Origin: Nemertoderma westbladi
Taxonomy: Eukaryota > Xenacoelomorpha > Nemertodermatida > Nemertodermatidae
Direction of reading: 5' to 3'
NCBI GenBank assembly: GCA_032718475.1
Contig: JAUCBJ010007553.1
Coordinates: forward strand, 1 to 64,000
Length of the DNA: 64,000 nucleotides
Under the pieces are notes generated by a model. The model ran no database searches. It worked only from the letters and a program-made list of their open reading frames with translations, and was not told where the DNA came from. The translations under genes and the position numbers were made by a program. This document shows, piece after piece, positions 11,245-22,603 of the stretch; positions within the stretch are counted from its first letter, which is position 1, and each line of letters opens with the position of its first letter.

Positions 11245-13355
11245 CAGTAACTGTAACTGTAACTCAGAACTGACAATGCTGTAAAGGATGCTTATACAGT
11301 AGAAGTTCAAAACCGCTTTGAAGCACTTCAGTCAATGGATGAAGACCAATCCACCAATTCAATATACCAGAATATAATAACAGCCCACAAGGAATCAGCT
11401 AAGAGGCATATCCCCCAGAAACCCAAACGAAAACAATATGTGCCATGGCAAAACTCTGAGGTTACTTGTAAGAGAGAAGATCTTAAGATAGCCTACAAAG
11501 TTAAAACCGAACAACCAACAACCGAAAACATTAACAAGGTTGAGAAAGCTAAGGACGATCTTAAATTGGCCTACACCATCAGCCAGGAAAAGTACATACA
11601 GGATAAAACTGAGGCAATTACAACTGCTCACATACAGCAACAATCAAGACTTACCTGGCAAACTGTAAATGAGGTATCTGGTCGGAAAAGTTGTGCAAAG
11701 GGGCGCCTCAAAGCCGATAGTCCTGAAGAACGTGTTGGGAAGTGGAAAAATCACTTCAGCAACTTGCTTGGGCAGCCACCAAACATCGAGGTCAGCCCTA
11801 CAAGGAAAATATATGACAAGACACTACCTATAGAAACAGGGGACTTCACACCTGCCGAACTCCAAAGAAGCATTAAAAGCATGTCCAATAATAAAGCGAG
11901 TGGATTAGATGAAATCCCAGCGGAGGTATGGAAAACCGGAGTGCTAAACAGAACATTATTGAATGTTTGCAACCGGATGTTAAAAGGGGAAAAGCCACCA
12001 CCAATTTGGACTAAAGGTCAACTAAAGCCTCTCCCCAAGAAAGGAGACCTCGGCATACCAACAAACTATCGTGGGATCTGTCTGCTTGTGGTAGCTGCCA
12101 AAATATACAATAAAATGATTCTATATAGGATTAGGCCCCACATAGAGAAACTACTGCGTAAGAGCCAAAACGGATTTCGACCAAGTAGATCATCAATAGC
12201 TCAGATACTTGCACTACGGAGACCGATTGAAGGAATTAAGTGAAAGAATCTCCCCGCTGTCATGACTTTTGTGGACTTCAAGAATCATTCGACTCCATCC
12301 ATAGAGGTAAAATGCTTAAAATCCTAAGAGCTTATGGAATACCAGAAGTAATTGTTGCTGGCATTGGATTGTTATATTGTGACACAGAAGCGCAGGTACT
12401 CTCACCAGATGGTGAAACTGAGTTTTTCTCAATCCTGGCTGGCGTACTGCAAGGTGACTCATTAGCACCATTACTATTTGTAATTGTGCTGGATTACGCA
12501 ATGAGGACGGCCACAAAGGGTGAAGACCTGGGATTCACACTTCAAGAACGCTGAAGTAGTAGATATCCGGCAACTACAGTCACAGACACCGACTTTGCGG
12601 ATGACATCGCCCTGCTCTCTAATACCCTAGCAGATGCACAGCTTCTACTAAATAAAGTGGAGAGGGCTGCTAAGGAGGTTGGATTGCATATAAATGCTAC
12701 AAAGACCGAATTCATGACCTTTAATGTTGATGGAAACTTGACAACCATTGATAATAATCAACTAAGGAAGGTCGATGACTTCCAGTACCCTGGATCATGG
12801 ATAGATAGTAGCAAAAAGGACATAAAAGTTAGGAAAGCAAAGGCTTGGGTAGCTCTATCAAAAATGGATACCATCTGGAAATCAGAGCTCTCCAGGCACC
12901 TGAAGACTAAGTTCTTTCGAGCCACAGTGGAAAGTGTATTTTTATATGGGGGTGAGACCTGGACACTGACTAAATCACTTGAACAACGAATTGATGGTTG
13001 CTACACAAGACTGCTAAGGGCAGCCCTAAACATCAGCTGGAGACAACACATGACAAACGCCGAGCTTTATGGTACAATACCACCTGTATCAACCACCCTC
13101 CGAGAACACAGATTAAGATTCAGTGGGCACTGCTGGCGAAGTAAAGACGAGGTCATATCAGATCTACTTTTCTGGCAACCAACTCATGGAAAGCGTAGTC
13201 GTGGACGACCGGCCATAACATATATAGATCAACTTGAAAGGGATACTGAACTTAGGAGAAACGATATTGCGACAACTATGGAGAATCGGGAAGCCTGGAA
13301 GGATCTCATTTCCACTGTCCGAGTTCGCTCGACCTAGTAGTAGTAGTAGTAGTAG
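11245..13355 (+). mobile_element. Dead RTE-type LINE (family B), 5'-truncated, (TAG)n tail
   Basis: The element starts inside the RT ORF; the apurinic endonuclease is missing. The coding parts are 11335-12243, 12240-12554 and 12657-13337. It ends in a TAG trinucleotide run (13334-13355), which is the kind of simple-repeat 3' end that RTE elements carry. A second fragment of the same family lies on the other strand at about 17275-17575. Both sit in introns of the minus-strand SPEK-repeat gene. Confidence 0.85.
11335..13337 (+). pseudogene. RTE-B reverse transcriptase remnant
   Basis: The RT domain is recognisable throughout: NNKASGLDEIPAEVW, LPKKGDLGIPTNYRGICL, NGFRPSRSS, FVDFKN, GVLQGDSLAPLLF, the catalytic FADD box (about 12594) and the C-terminal LRFSGHCWRS and GKRSRGRP motifs. 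It is inactivated by an in-frame TGA at about 12241, a frame change just after FVDFK (about 12285) and a further TGA at about 12552, just before the FADD block. Because the endonuclease is absent, it was probably dead on arrival. Confidence 0.9.
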
Positions 13356-14359
13356 TACAGTATAGGACAAACTTTCAGGTCAACAGCTAGCGAATATTCA
13401 CAAGAAAGTTTATCTGCAGTAGTCCAAATCTCAGCCAGATCTTCATGAGATTCTCATAGTTTTCCTGAATGTCAGGTACAATGCCAAGTATTAATAATTT
13501 ATTTACTCCAGAATCTAACATTAATACTGCGCTTGGATGATTAAAACTTCAGGTAAGTAAGGCTGCAGGAAAACTGCATTAGTCTTATTTATTTAAGGAT
13601 TTCTATATTTTGCACTACTTATAAATTTCACTGCACCCCGCACCTACAGCAAAAAAGAATTTTCCATGCATCTAGTGTATTTCTAGCTGCTTTTATCGGT
13701 GTCAGCGACCTCAAAAAACCTACGAATCTTGGGACTTCCAATTTTGGGCTACGTGAAAATGTTCAGGGCACCATGTATTTCTAGGATACTTGCGATATTT
13801 TTATGGTTTCTGTTGGACTCCGCGACCTCGAAAACCCATATAAGGACCAAAATTACAGCATTTTATATAAATTTAGGTGGTCTACCTATCTTCCATGATG
13901 GAAGTTGCTGTAATGCACAAAGTTAGCGTCGTTCAAAAATACTTAGAAAGGGCCATATGGAAATGCGTTGTGACAGTGTGCACTCAAGTGTTGAAATTCA
14001 CACTCCATCGGGGTACTTAACTGCTGCAGTTGGGGCTATTCTTGTTTATCCGTACCGAATTCATGATGTAACTACAGAGATGTTCTGTAACTTCGTTAAA
14101 CTCAAACGATTTAATTCCATAAGACCATAATTCCATTTTAAATACTGGTAATGCCTGTGTGACGGACTTGCACCAACTTAAGTACGAGCCATGTGGATGC
14201 CATGTGGACCATATCTTATCGCCTAGATCAAGGCCGAATATGGAATGTGTTTCCTTTGACTTAGGGCCTTTCTAAGCCCTATAGGGGTACTGGTATATGT
14301 ACGCCTAGCCTATTGCATTGACTAACTACAACAATATGTTAATTATAATGTCAACTCAC
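13356..14359 (-). other. Intron sequence of the SPEK-repeat gene, no gene seen
   Basis: Non-coding. A loose internal repetition (GACCTCAAAAAACC and GACCTCGAAAACCC at about 13708 and 13824) is the only structure noticed. Confidence 0.35.
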
Positions 14360-14887
14360 CTTCATGTGACATTGGTGGGGTTTCATTCGCACCTATGGTA
14401 GAGGTAACCTTTTTTGGGCTGCTGGTGGGTGTGGGAAGCCGTTTCTCTGGGCTGCGGATAGGTGGTGTAGGTTGCCTTTTCTCTGGGCTCCCACTAGGTG
14501 GTGTAGGTAGCCTTTTCTCTGGGCTGCCAATAGGTGGTGTAGGTAGCCTTTTCTCTGGGCTGCCAATAGGTGGTGTAGGTAGCCTTTTCTCTGGGCTGCC
14601 AATAGGTGGTGTAGGTTGCCTTTTCTCTGGGCTGCCAATAGGTGGTGTAGGTAGCCTTTTCTCTGGGCTGCCACTAGGTGGTGTAGGTAGCCTTTTCTCT
14701 GGGCTGCCACTAGGTGGTGTAGGTAACCGTTTCTCCGGGCTGCCGGCAAGTGGTGTTGGAAGTTTTTTCTCGGGACTTCCTCCAGGCGGTGTCAACTCAA
14801 ATTCATCGTAATCATCATACCCTGCATGAGGTGCACTTTTGACTCGATCGTCTGACCACATTGTCAGTTGGTCGGGTTTCTTTTCAA
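14360..14887 (-). CDS. Repeat exon of unrecognised Pro/Ser-rich protein (GSPEKRLPTPP units)
   Basis: This minus-strand exon runs from an acceptor (gaaaag just above 14887) to a donor (AAG|gtgagttg at 14351-14359). It starts in phase 0 and ends in phase 1. It encodes KPDQLTMWSDD, an acidic/aromatic GYDDYDEFEL, then about ten tandem 11-residue units GSPEKRLPTPP with small changes (RQPTPPI, PLAGSPEK). The tail is a SPKKVTSTI stretch ending MSHE. The repeats are 33 bp, so the frame is kept, which argues for a real coding array. The protein is probably disordered, with many proline-directed SP/TP sites. Function unknown; cytoskeletal linker proteins have similar tails, but that is only a resemblance. 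Confidence 0.6.
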
Positions 14888-15679
14888 TTATTGTAACTAA
14901 AACATAGAAATGTAAAAAGCATAATGCTGTAGCAGCATGTGTTAATTGATAGGCAATTGGCCTATTTTGATAACAGGCAAGCTGGGGAAATGCACTTTCC
15001 TCTTCATGTATTTCATTAATTTAGGTGTTAAAAGAAGCGAAAGATTATTAACTTAATTAGTAGAGGTTATTTAAATCCTATATTTATGTAATAAATAAGG
15101 ATTATAAGTTAGATTTGTATACTTATTTATTATTAGTTAAGTTAATTAATTAAATTTCACAGTTTAGAAACATATTTTTGTGCAATAAATTTTAACATAT
15201 TAATAAATATCACTGACATCAACATCTGTAAACCAACTACTGAACAACTAGATGATCGCGATGTTCCTGTTCCTTTCTTCTACTCTTTCTTCTTTAATGA
15301 AGTGAATTCCAGATAACTTTAGGACACGTTACTTACTTTCAAACGATTATACGTTTGAAAAATATATTATGTAAACAGAATATCAGGGGCCAATTCGGGG
15401 GCTCTTGTCCTCAGGGGCAATTTAATTGTTTGGGGGCAATTTTCTGGTTTAGTACCGAGATATACTGTAGTTAGAAGGGACTCCTTCAGGGGGAGTGCTA
15501 ACGGTTCCGGTACTGGGACTGGAGTAGTGAGTGCATTATGCATCTGTGAGTTGCTGTATGCATATCGGTACTGATTAATGAATTATATTATAAGCCTTGG
15601 TGGTTTGGGAGATACCCCCTCTTGTTTATATTGTATATGGGACATCAGATCTTATACTGTATTAGCGGATTTAACTCTT
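14888..15679 (-). other. Intron sequence, AT-rich
   Basis: No ORF or element identified. A GGGGCAATTT motif is loosely repeated near 15388-15440. Confidence 0.3.
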
Positions 15680-15775
15680 CATGGATTTAAAGCAGATCCA
15701 TCCAAGGTTCGAACAATTTTGGAAATGAAACCACCTAAATCCAAAGAAGACGTAGTTGTAAATTATTTTACTTCA
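15680..15775 (+). pseudogene. Short gypsy reverse transcriptase scrap
   Basis: About 30 residues (HGFKADPSKVRTILEMKPP, then KSKEDV) match the stretch just after the RT palm in Ty3/gypsy polymerases, where G-x-x-x-DP-x-KV is conserved. Nothing on either side continues the domain, so this is a relic. Confidence 0.55.
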
Positions 15776-16026
15776 GTATAAGATTTATGCCCAAAGGTTT
15801 TATGGAATTGTGACCCTAACTGCCTTCTTGATCACTGTGGCCCTTTTTGGACCATTTGGGAGAGGACAGTGGCAGAATTAGAGTTAGTTTTCAGCAAATC
15901 CAATGGCGCAGAGATCCCGATTGGAGTACCTGTACTAGTGTATTCCTGAGAGCTGTCTCACGGTTGCCTGCACAATACCACCCCTGTCCAGACAAGAACT
16001 AGTACTAGGATCGGATGCTGCATTGC

Positions 16027-16165
16027 CAGTAAGCAAGTTGATCGATTTCCATGTTTGGGATGATTGCCTGCTGTCGTCAGCATCATTAATGGCATCAACC
16101 TGTTGGTTTATTAGCTCCTGTAGATTAACAGAGTACTGCCTGTTCAGGGACCTAGATGCAGCCAG
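16027..16165 (-). pseudogene. Orphan internal fragment of the RTE-A LINE
   Basis: About 139 bp closely match (by eye only a handful of differences) 57150-57290, the linker between endonuclease and RT in the RTE-A element (NRQYSVNLQELINQQVDAIN, then DADDSRQSSQ). Neither the 5' nor the 3' end of the LINE is present here. The fragment was therefore captured by recombination or filler repair, or it lies inside another repeat, rather than landing by ordinary target-primed insertion. Confidence 0.8.
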
Positions 16166-17270
16166 ACAAGAAAGAAACAGTAGTGTTCGCGCAGTGCCAA
16201 CATTTTCCAAGAGTGAGTTCTGCATCGATATTTTACAGGAAAGTCTCGGATTAATTATGGATTGTTTATGGGCTATTACTACTGGAGTTTTAGTCACAGG
16301 AATTAGAAGTAATGTTTTAGTTCGGTTGGTCAGATTATATTATGTTATTTTATGTTGTTGTTTTTCACAAAATTAGTTTAAGGAGCACTTTATTTCCTTC
16401 CAGATAATAAATGCCCTTCTTTTCCCGGATCCCAAACTTAGATACATAGGTTTTTTAATGCTTTTACCGGTACATTGGTTTATTCATTTATCGGAAGAGT
16501 TTTCTGTATATATATATATGCATGTATCAGCCCTACCAGGAACGAATAAAAGTTGGAATATTTACTTAATAACATTTTAATAAGACCTTATTACATTACA
16601 ATTCTGATGATGCTGGAATATCGAACCTGCTACACACTAGATTCAAATGCAAGTGATTTCATCCTTTAAATGTTGATAGGGTATCTATAACTAATATATT
16701 TAGATGACATGATATCTTTGAATTTAATTGAATTAGATTTTATCATCAGTTGTCAGTACCTTATAAAACGATGGTTCACGAATCCCTTCATGAAGAGGCA
16801 TAGCCAGAAAAGAGAAGGCCAACTCTCAATACCTTTCGCTCAGAATACAAAGAAGTTATTTTGGTGCTCTAATATTGACTTTGAGTGGTGTGGCTCTCAG
16901 TCACATCATAAACTATGACGAAACCAATTTCACCAAGAGAAAAAATGAAAAGGGTGGCTAATTTAATTAATGAATTCATCCAAATCTGCACTGCTATTGT
17001 TTCTTTGATGTGCTGGCGCTGGGCCATGTATATATACCACATTTCATTTCATTATATTTAATCAATTCAAAAATCATGCAAAATCATCCCCCCTCCCCAT
17101 GCAGTTAATATGTGTGATACAGTATGTGAACTAAAGGTGGATTCCCTGGAATGAGACAATGGCACCAAATCTGACTGACTCCAAACCACATGGCTTTGAG
17201 TCAGTTTTCATGGCCACCAATATTGAAAGGATCCATATTGAAGGGAAGGATCCATTCCTGAGTAAAAATA
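16166..17270. other. Intron sequence, no feature recognised
   Basis: AT-rich non-coding DNA with short unconvincing ORFs only. Confidence 0.3.
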
Positions 17271-17274
17271 CTAC

Positions 17275-17575
17275 TACTACTAGGTCGAGCAAACTCGGAC
17301 AGTGGAAATGAGATCCTTCCAGGCTTCCCGATTCTACATAGTTGTCGCAATTTCGTTGATCTATATATGTTATGGCTGGTCGTCCACGACTACGCTTTCC
17401 ATGAGTTGGTTGCCAGAGAAGTGGATCTGGTATGACCTCGTCTTTACTTCGCCAGCAGTGCCCACTGAATCTTAATCTGTGTTCACGGAGGGTGGTTGAT
17501 ACAGGTGGTATTGTACCATAAAGCTCGGCGTTTGTCATGTGTTGTCTCCAGCTGATGTTTAGGGCTGCCCTTAGT
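17275..17575 (-). mobile_element. RTE-B LINE 3' end fragment
   Basis: Read on the minus strand this matches the last 300 bp or so of the RTE-B copy at 11245-13355: ALNISWRQHMTNAELYGTIP, LRFSGHCWRSKDE, GKRSRGRP. It ends in the same TAG run (about 17272-17284). One short deletion in the IDQ...NCDN region puts the tail out of frame. It is a typical severely 5'-truncated insertion. Confidence 0.9.
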
Positions 17576-18210
17576 AGTTAGTTAGTTACCTTACCTCAGT
17601 TACCTTAGTAGTTATGGTAGAGTAAAACTATCAGTATCAATAATAGGGAAATCAAGACACAATTGGCATTGGGGCCACACTGGATGCATCAACAAAGGAA
17701 GTGAGCACAGAATTGAAGAGAAGGGAGGTGTGGATTTGTGCCACTTGTGCAGGATTCGTTCAGAAGGCATTGTATCACAATGGGTTGAATTGTATAGGAG
17801 TAATGAATTGTATTTTATGGAAATTGTATTCCATCAAATGAGTATTGCCTCTACAAGAGGAATTGTTTCGCGAGAAATGCATTGATTGTCAATAGGACAA
17901 GAAGAAGACCTGGACATGGTATATGATTTTGATGATGTTGGAGAAATCTCTAACCTTAAATATATGTTGGATTAACATACAGGTATCGATCAGTATACAG
18001 GTACATACTTACGATGAACAGACATAATTAAATATAATGTAAATGATTAATACGTGTTTGCTAGTTACATTTTCTATGTACAGGTATGCAGTGAGGTATT
18101 AATAAGGTGTTAAAAAGGCAGCAGTGTAAAATAGTTAATTAAATTTAATTATGCTGAGTATCTCTGCCGTACTAGCAATGATTGTTATACCCTGTGCTAT
18201 CTGAATGGGA
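17576..18210. other. Intron sequence left of BEL-1
   Basis: No feature recognised apart from a short TTAGTTACC repeat at its left edge. Confidence 0.3.
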
Positions 18211-18215
18211 TGGTG

Positions 18216-18748
18216 TGTTAGCGAATCAATTCCGCCTCACCAAACCCCATAAAGTGAGCCATAAAGCAATATTGGGAGCACGAGGTTGATTACCAATATC
18301 AACCTCGTGTCACCCCAATAAAGTGGGAAGGGAAGGAGAAACACACAATGGAGGTCAGGGGCCAAACCCCTAACCCAAAGAGAACAGGTGGAGTGAACGG
18401 GAACACTCCAAAGGGCGCCAACAGGGGTATCAACCAATCAGAGGGGGGAAAGGCATCGATTAGGTACAGCAATAAGGCCACCGTGCAATATAACCAGTTA
18501 CCAGTAATCATACCAGTCAGTTATCCCAGTATCATATTGGTGCTAGTTAGGTTAGATAGTTTAGCTAGGGAAGGACCGGGACTTTAGTTACCGTATCCCG
18601 CCTTCCGTGTACAACAACCTATATCTATATCTTATTAGACTGATCATTATATACACCGAACATCAGAACTCATTTTACTCTTTACACACGGCGGGGACGC
18701 GTGAACTAAACATCGGATAAATCGGGATCCCTCCTGGATCCCGTCACA
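18216..18748 (+). repeat. BEL-1 5' LTR
   Basis: 533 bp, beginning TGTTAGCGAATC and ending CCCGTCACA. It contains a perfect 12-bp hairpin (CACGAGGTTGAT at 18279-18290, complement at 18298-18309) and a GGATCCCTCCTGGATCC palindrome near its 3' edge. The 79-codon frame inside it recurs unchanged in the 3' LTR and is not taken as a gene. Confidence 0.95.
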
Positions 18749-18817
18749 GTAACTAAATCCGTGCTGCTGCCCTGGATAAACTCAATAACCACCAGCCACC
18801 AATCACTAAAGACGAAG

Positions 18818-20749
18818 ATGAGTCGAGAGAGAGGAACGACACCGCCGCGGACCCCGGACAACGATCTAACGATCCGCGAGGCCACGGCGAGACGGTACGA
18901 ACCCACGACGCCGGTCGATGCTACGTCGACCACGTCGACGCCGGTTGACGCCACGTCGATAACGAGCAACCCGGCGAACCAAGATGTGGGGGGTCGTCTA
19001 CGAGGAGAGAGCGAGTCGAGTAGAGGAGAGAGTGAGACGGGAGAGGAGAAAGACGAGTCGACGCGGAGCGAGGGTCGACGTACCGATGTCGCCGGCCAGC
19101 CACAGGCCGAGGGCGACGGACGGCCCACCGGAACGGCAACGGTGGGGCCGCCGGTACGACGTTGGACCCGGAGAGATGGAAGGGAGGTCGGCGACGAGGA
19201 TGTCGGGGTTTCTGATCGACTTCGACGAGCCTACGCCGCGACCCGGGAACAACTGAAGGAAGCTAGAGGAGGGGCTGAGATAGACCAGGTGAAGTTGAGG
19301 AGACGACTAGGTGAGTCGAACAGATACTTTGATTACCTAGTGCGTTCTGGGCAAGGAGAACTGGCCGAGGAGAGAGCGAGAGGGGTTGCCTTCGAACTGT
19401 TTGGGCTATGGGAACGTAGGGGTATGGGGCCTGGTGTAGTGTACATAGGGCCATACTTAGTCGATGCCAGGGAAGTTAAGTTAGTGGGTTGGGCGGGACC
19501 GCACGAGGGCGAATCCGAGGTTAGCTCCGAGGATTCGGTCTCGTCGGTCAGCGAGAACCCCGGAGAGCGGGGGAAAGTTAGTAGGACGGAGGGGCGGCGG
19601 GAGTCCGTCGCAACCGATAAGTCTGCTACATCCTCCGCAAAAGAAAGACGGGTGCGAGAGAGTGAACGCATGGCATATAAATTAAAAATGGAAGAATTAG
19701 AGTGGCGACTGAGGGGAAGGAAGGAGCGAGAGAGTGAGCGTGAGGCAAGAGAACAGAGCGTGCGGTACACGTACAGTACGCATAGTAGCCGTACGGGCGA
19801 GGGGGGTAGTAGTAGTGCGTTAGGAAATATTGGTATTAATAGTACCGTAGTAAATAACCCTAACCCCTTTATTACAGGAAATATTTTACCCGGTAGTAGT
19901 AATTTAAGTTTAAATTCAAATAATAATATTAATTCAAATATTCAGAATAATCAAAATAATTCAAATAATTCGAATAGCAATTTGAATTTTGAAAATAATA
20001 ATAATTCTAACTTAAATAATTTAAATAATAATCCCGTTTCAAATTCTAATAATTTAATTGATTTAACAAATAATATTGGGAATGGTGCTATTAATATGAG
20101 CGCGTCAGACGTGTATAGCCCGGCAGACGGCGGCCTGGTAGGCCACGTAGTTAGTAGACAGGAAGTGGCGGGGTTGCGCCAACCCGACGGCGGCCTGGTA
20201 GGCCACGTAGTTGGTAGGCAGGAGGTAGCGGGGTTGAGCCAACCCGGGGTGGGCCTGGTAGGCCACGCAGTAGTAGAGAGAGAGGCGGGGGTGAATAGAC
20301 CCAGCCGTAGTAGAGACAGTGTGTCGACTAGAGTGGGGTGTAGAGACGAAGTAAGAGGTAGTGAAGTTAGAAGTGGCGGGTGGGGGGGGGCTACGGGCGC
20401 CCCACCACAGAAGATTAGTGGCGAGAGAAAGGGGGTAGAGAGTGTCCGACAAGAGGGACGCAGAAGTGTAGTGAGAGATAGTGAAGTTAGAAGTAGCGGG
20501 TGGGGGGGGGGGCTACGGGCACCCCACCGCGAGAGATTAGTAGAGAGAGAGGGGGGGCAGAGAGTGTCCCACAGCCGTCAGCGGATAATGCGCGGGCCGA
20601 ATCAGGTAAACCGCAACACCCGGCGACGGAGAGTAATAGGGGGATTGCGAGTATCCCCAGCGGCGTGCGATCGAGCAGAGAGAGACAGGTTGATGTCGCG
20701 AGAGGGCGGGCGACGGAACGTCGAGCCCAGTCAGAAGAGAGAAGATTAG
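18818..20749 (+). pseudogene. BEL-1 gag, N-terminal part
   Basis: I place the start at the ATG at 18818 (context aagATGa, MSRERGTTPP), the first good start after the 5' LTR. The protein is highly charged (long Arg/Glu/Ser tracts) with an Asn-rich segment around 19900-20070 (many NNNS/NLNN steps). Internal repeats follow: DGGLVGHVV units at about 20123-20260, and two SEVRSGGWGGG-type units. The N-terminal region of BEL gag proteins is poorly conserved, so assignment rests on position. In the second unit the G run has 11 G instead of 9, so the true frame moves to that of the next ORF near 20501-20512 and residues beyond it here are out of frame. Confidence 0.75.
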
Positions 20750-22413
20750 TAGAGTTTAATAGAGAGGTCGAAGATAGAAGAAGATTAGTAGAGTTTAGCC
20801 GAGAGGTCGAAGAGAAAAGGAGTGAAGATAATAGGAGAGTCGTTGCTAAGGGCAACCGGAGAGCGAGGACGGATAGCGAGCCGTCAATAGTAGAGATGGA
20901 GTTAGGGAGTCAGTGGGGTCGAACTTCGGGAGATTGCCGTCGCCCCGGAGAAACGCACCGCACACCAAGAGAGGGGTACAGGATGTACCGATACGAAGAC
21001 GAGAGCAGGATAGGGGATCGAAGGGAAACTTCCCGACGTGATATAGCTGCCGATCGAGAGCACGGTAGTCGTGGGGAGATTCGAGATTCGCGAAGAATAA
21101 ACTTCGGTTCGGAAGGGCACATGCAGACTGCAGGACATACTGTAGGCCTTACTGCACACACTATTATAGGCCATGCTGGGAGAGATAGAGTAGGCGATAG
21201 GGTAGCGCGAACGACGGGATTAAACCCGGAAGTCGCGGAGTACATACCGGTAGGTAGGCGAGAGGTAGGTAGGCCTATATCGGTACAGCAGCATGACTAT
21301 AATTTCCAGGGACACAACATATATCCAGGGGAGGGGGGAATTATTGCAGATAGATGTATGGGCCCCAATATATTAACATCAACCCCAGTACCAAACATAA
21401 CACTGGTGGGAGGGGGACAGGGTGACATTCCCCCATCACAATATCAACAATATACCCCAATAGGAGCGAGAACATCGAACCCCTTGGACGAGAACAGATC
21501 ATGCGACACGGAAATATGGAGGGGGCCGTTACCCCCAATGATATATCCGACGCAACAAGCAAAGTCAACAGATAGGACGGACGGACCGTACCCAACAGGA
21601 GAAACTATACAACATCCATCGGACCCATTAGAAGCGCAAGCGATGGGAATGGCCACATTGATCGATGCGTTAAAAACTAGGATCGAGTTACCACCTGTGG
21701 AACCATTTAAATTCGATGGGAGTAGGCCGGAAGAATATCTACAGTTTCGGCGCATGTATAGTAACGAAATATTAAGTAAGAACTTGACGCAGGCGGAGTG
21801 CCTAAAATATCTGCAAGTATATACTGGAGGCCCAGCATACGACATCGTGAGGCAATACCAGGGCATCGAGGGCGGCTTCACAACAGCATGGCGGGCGCTA
21901 GATAGGGAATACGGGCACCCGGCCAAGATCATCCGGCAAACCCTGAGAGGCATAACATTGGATGGCCTACAGGACAATCCCGTTAGCATAAGGACCTTTG
22001 CAAACAAGGTCGAGAAGGCGTTAATCGTGTTAAAGACGCTAGACGCACCATACGAACTCAACGCGTCTAACAACATCACCACGATAGCGCAGGCACTGCC
22101 GATCTGGTTACGAAGGAAGTGGAGGAAGATAGCCTTCTCCACACGGGAGAAGAAGGGTGCGGAACCGGGCTTAGAAGAGATGTCGAGCTTCCTCAACTAT
22201 GAAGCCGAATTAATAACAGACCCAGTCTATAGCGAGGATAGTTTGGGGAAGGCACCTAAGACCGAATACAACTGGCCTGAACCCGAATATAATCCGACAG
22301 ACCCATTCTCGGGAGTGGGACAGTCACTACCACATGCGGCCACACAGGGGACTACCAGTCCACAGTTAGCTGGTAGTAGGGCCACACCGTGGCGGGGACA
22401 GGCAAGAAAATAA
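20500..22413 (+). CDS. BEL-1 gag, DUF1759-like domain
   Basis: This frame continues gag after the G-run shift; the ATG at 20500 is probably not a real start. Residues 1-230 are Arg/Glu-rich. The region at about 390-600 is the BEL/Pao Gag core (DUF1759): PPVEPFKFDGSRPEEYLQF, YLQVYTGGPAYDIV, RALDREYGHP, and LPIWLRRKW with SSFLNYEAELI. The family forms the capsid-like particle of Pao elements. The frame stops at 22413, while the zinc-finger and protease frame, one phase over, is already open across this point. A second frame change, real or an error, therefore lies near 22400. Confidence 0.85.
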   Translation: MGGGATGTPPREISRERGGAESVPQPSADNARAESGKPQHPATESNRGIASIPSGVRSSRERQVDVARGRATERRAQSEERRLVEFNREVEDRRRLVEFSREVEEKRSEDNRRVVAKGNRRARTDSEPSIVEMELGSQWGRTSGDCRRPGETHRTPREGYRMYRYEDESRIGDRRETSRRDIAADREHGSRGEIRDSRRINFGSEGHMQTAGHTVGLTAHTIIGHAGRDRVGDRVARTTGLNPEVAEYIPVGRREVGRPISVQQHDYNFQGHNIYPGEGGIIADRCMGPNILTSTPVPNITLVGGGQGDIPPSQYQQYTPIGARTSNPLDENRSCDTEIWRGPLPPMIYPTQQAKSTDRTDGPYPTGETIQHPSDPLEAQAMGMATLIDALKTRIELPPVEPFKFDGSRPEEYLQFRRMYSNEILSKNLTQAECLKYLQVYTGGPAYDIVRQYQGIEGGFTTAWRALDREYGHPAKIIRQTLRGITLDGLQDNPVSIRTFANKVEKALIVLKTLDAPYELNASNNITTIAQALPIWLRRKWRKIAFSTREKKGAEPGLEEMSSFLNYEAELITDPVYSEDSLGKAPKTEYNWPEPEYNPTDPFSGVGQSLPHAATQGTTSPQLAGSRATPWRGQARK

Positions 22414-22603
22414 CACCATAAATAAACATAATCCCAATGTACCCAGTAGGCCGAGTACAGACAACCAAAACACTAAATCGGTACATATAAACCTACGCGC
22501 GATACGTGAAGGACTATACAGGGAACGCTATAATCCAGGATTCGAATGTCAATTACATCGGGATGGAACACATAAGACCAGGAGTTGTAAGCACTGGCAA
22601 GCG

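Noticed and set aside
13334-13355. TAG run as a free microsatellite
   Set aside because: It directly follows the RTE-B stop codon, and the same run ends the second RTE-B fragment at 17272-17284, so it is the LINE tail.
14395-14811. Plus-strand ORF rich in GGVGSLFSGLP
   Set aside because: Antisense shadow of the SPEK repeat exon, which has splice sites and matching phases on the minus strand.
18237-18587. ORFs of 60-79 codons shared by 18.2-18.6 kb and 25.75-26.1 kb
   Set aside because: They lie in the two LTRs of BEL-1 and are identical because the LTRs are; there is no evidence they are coding.
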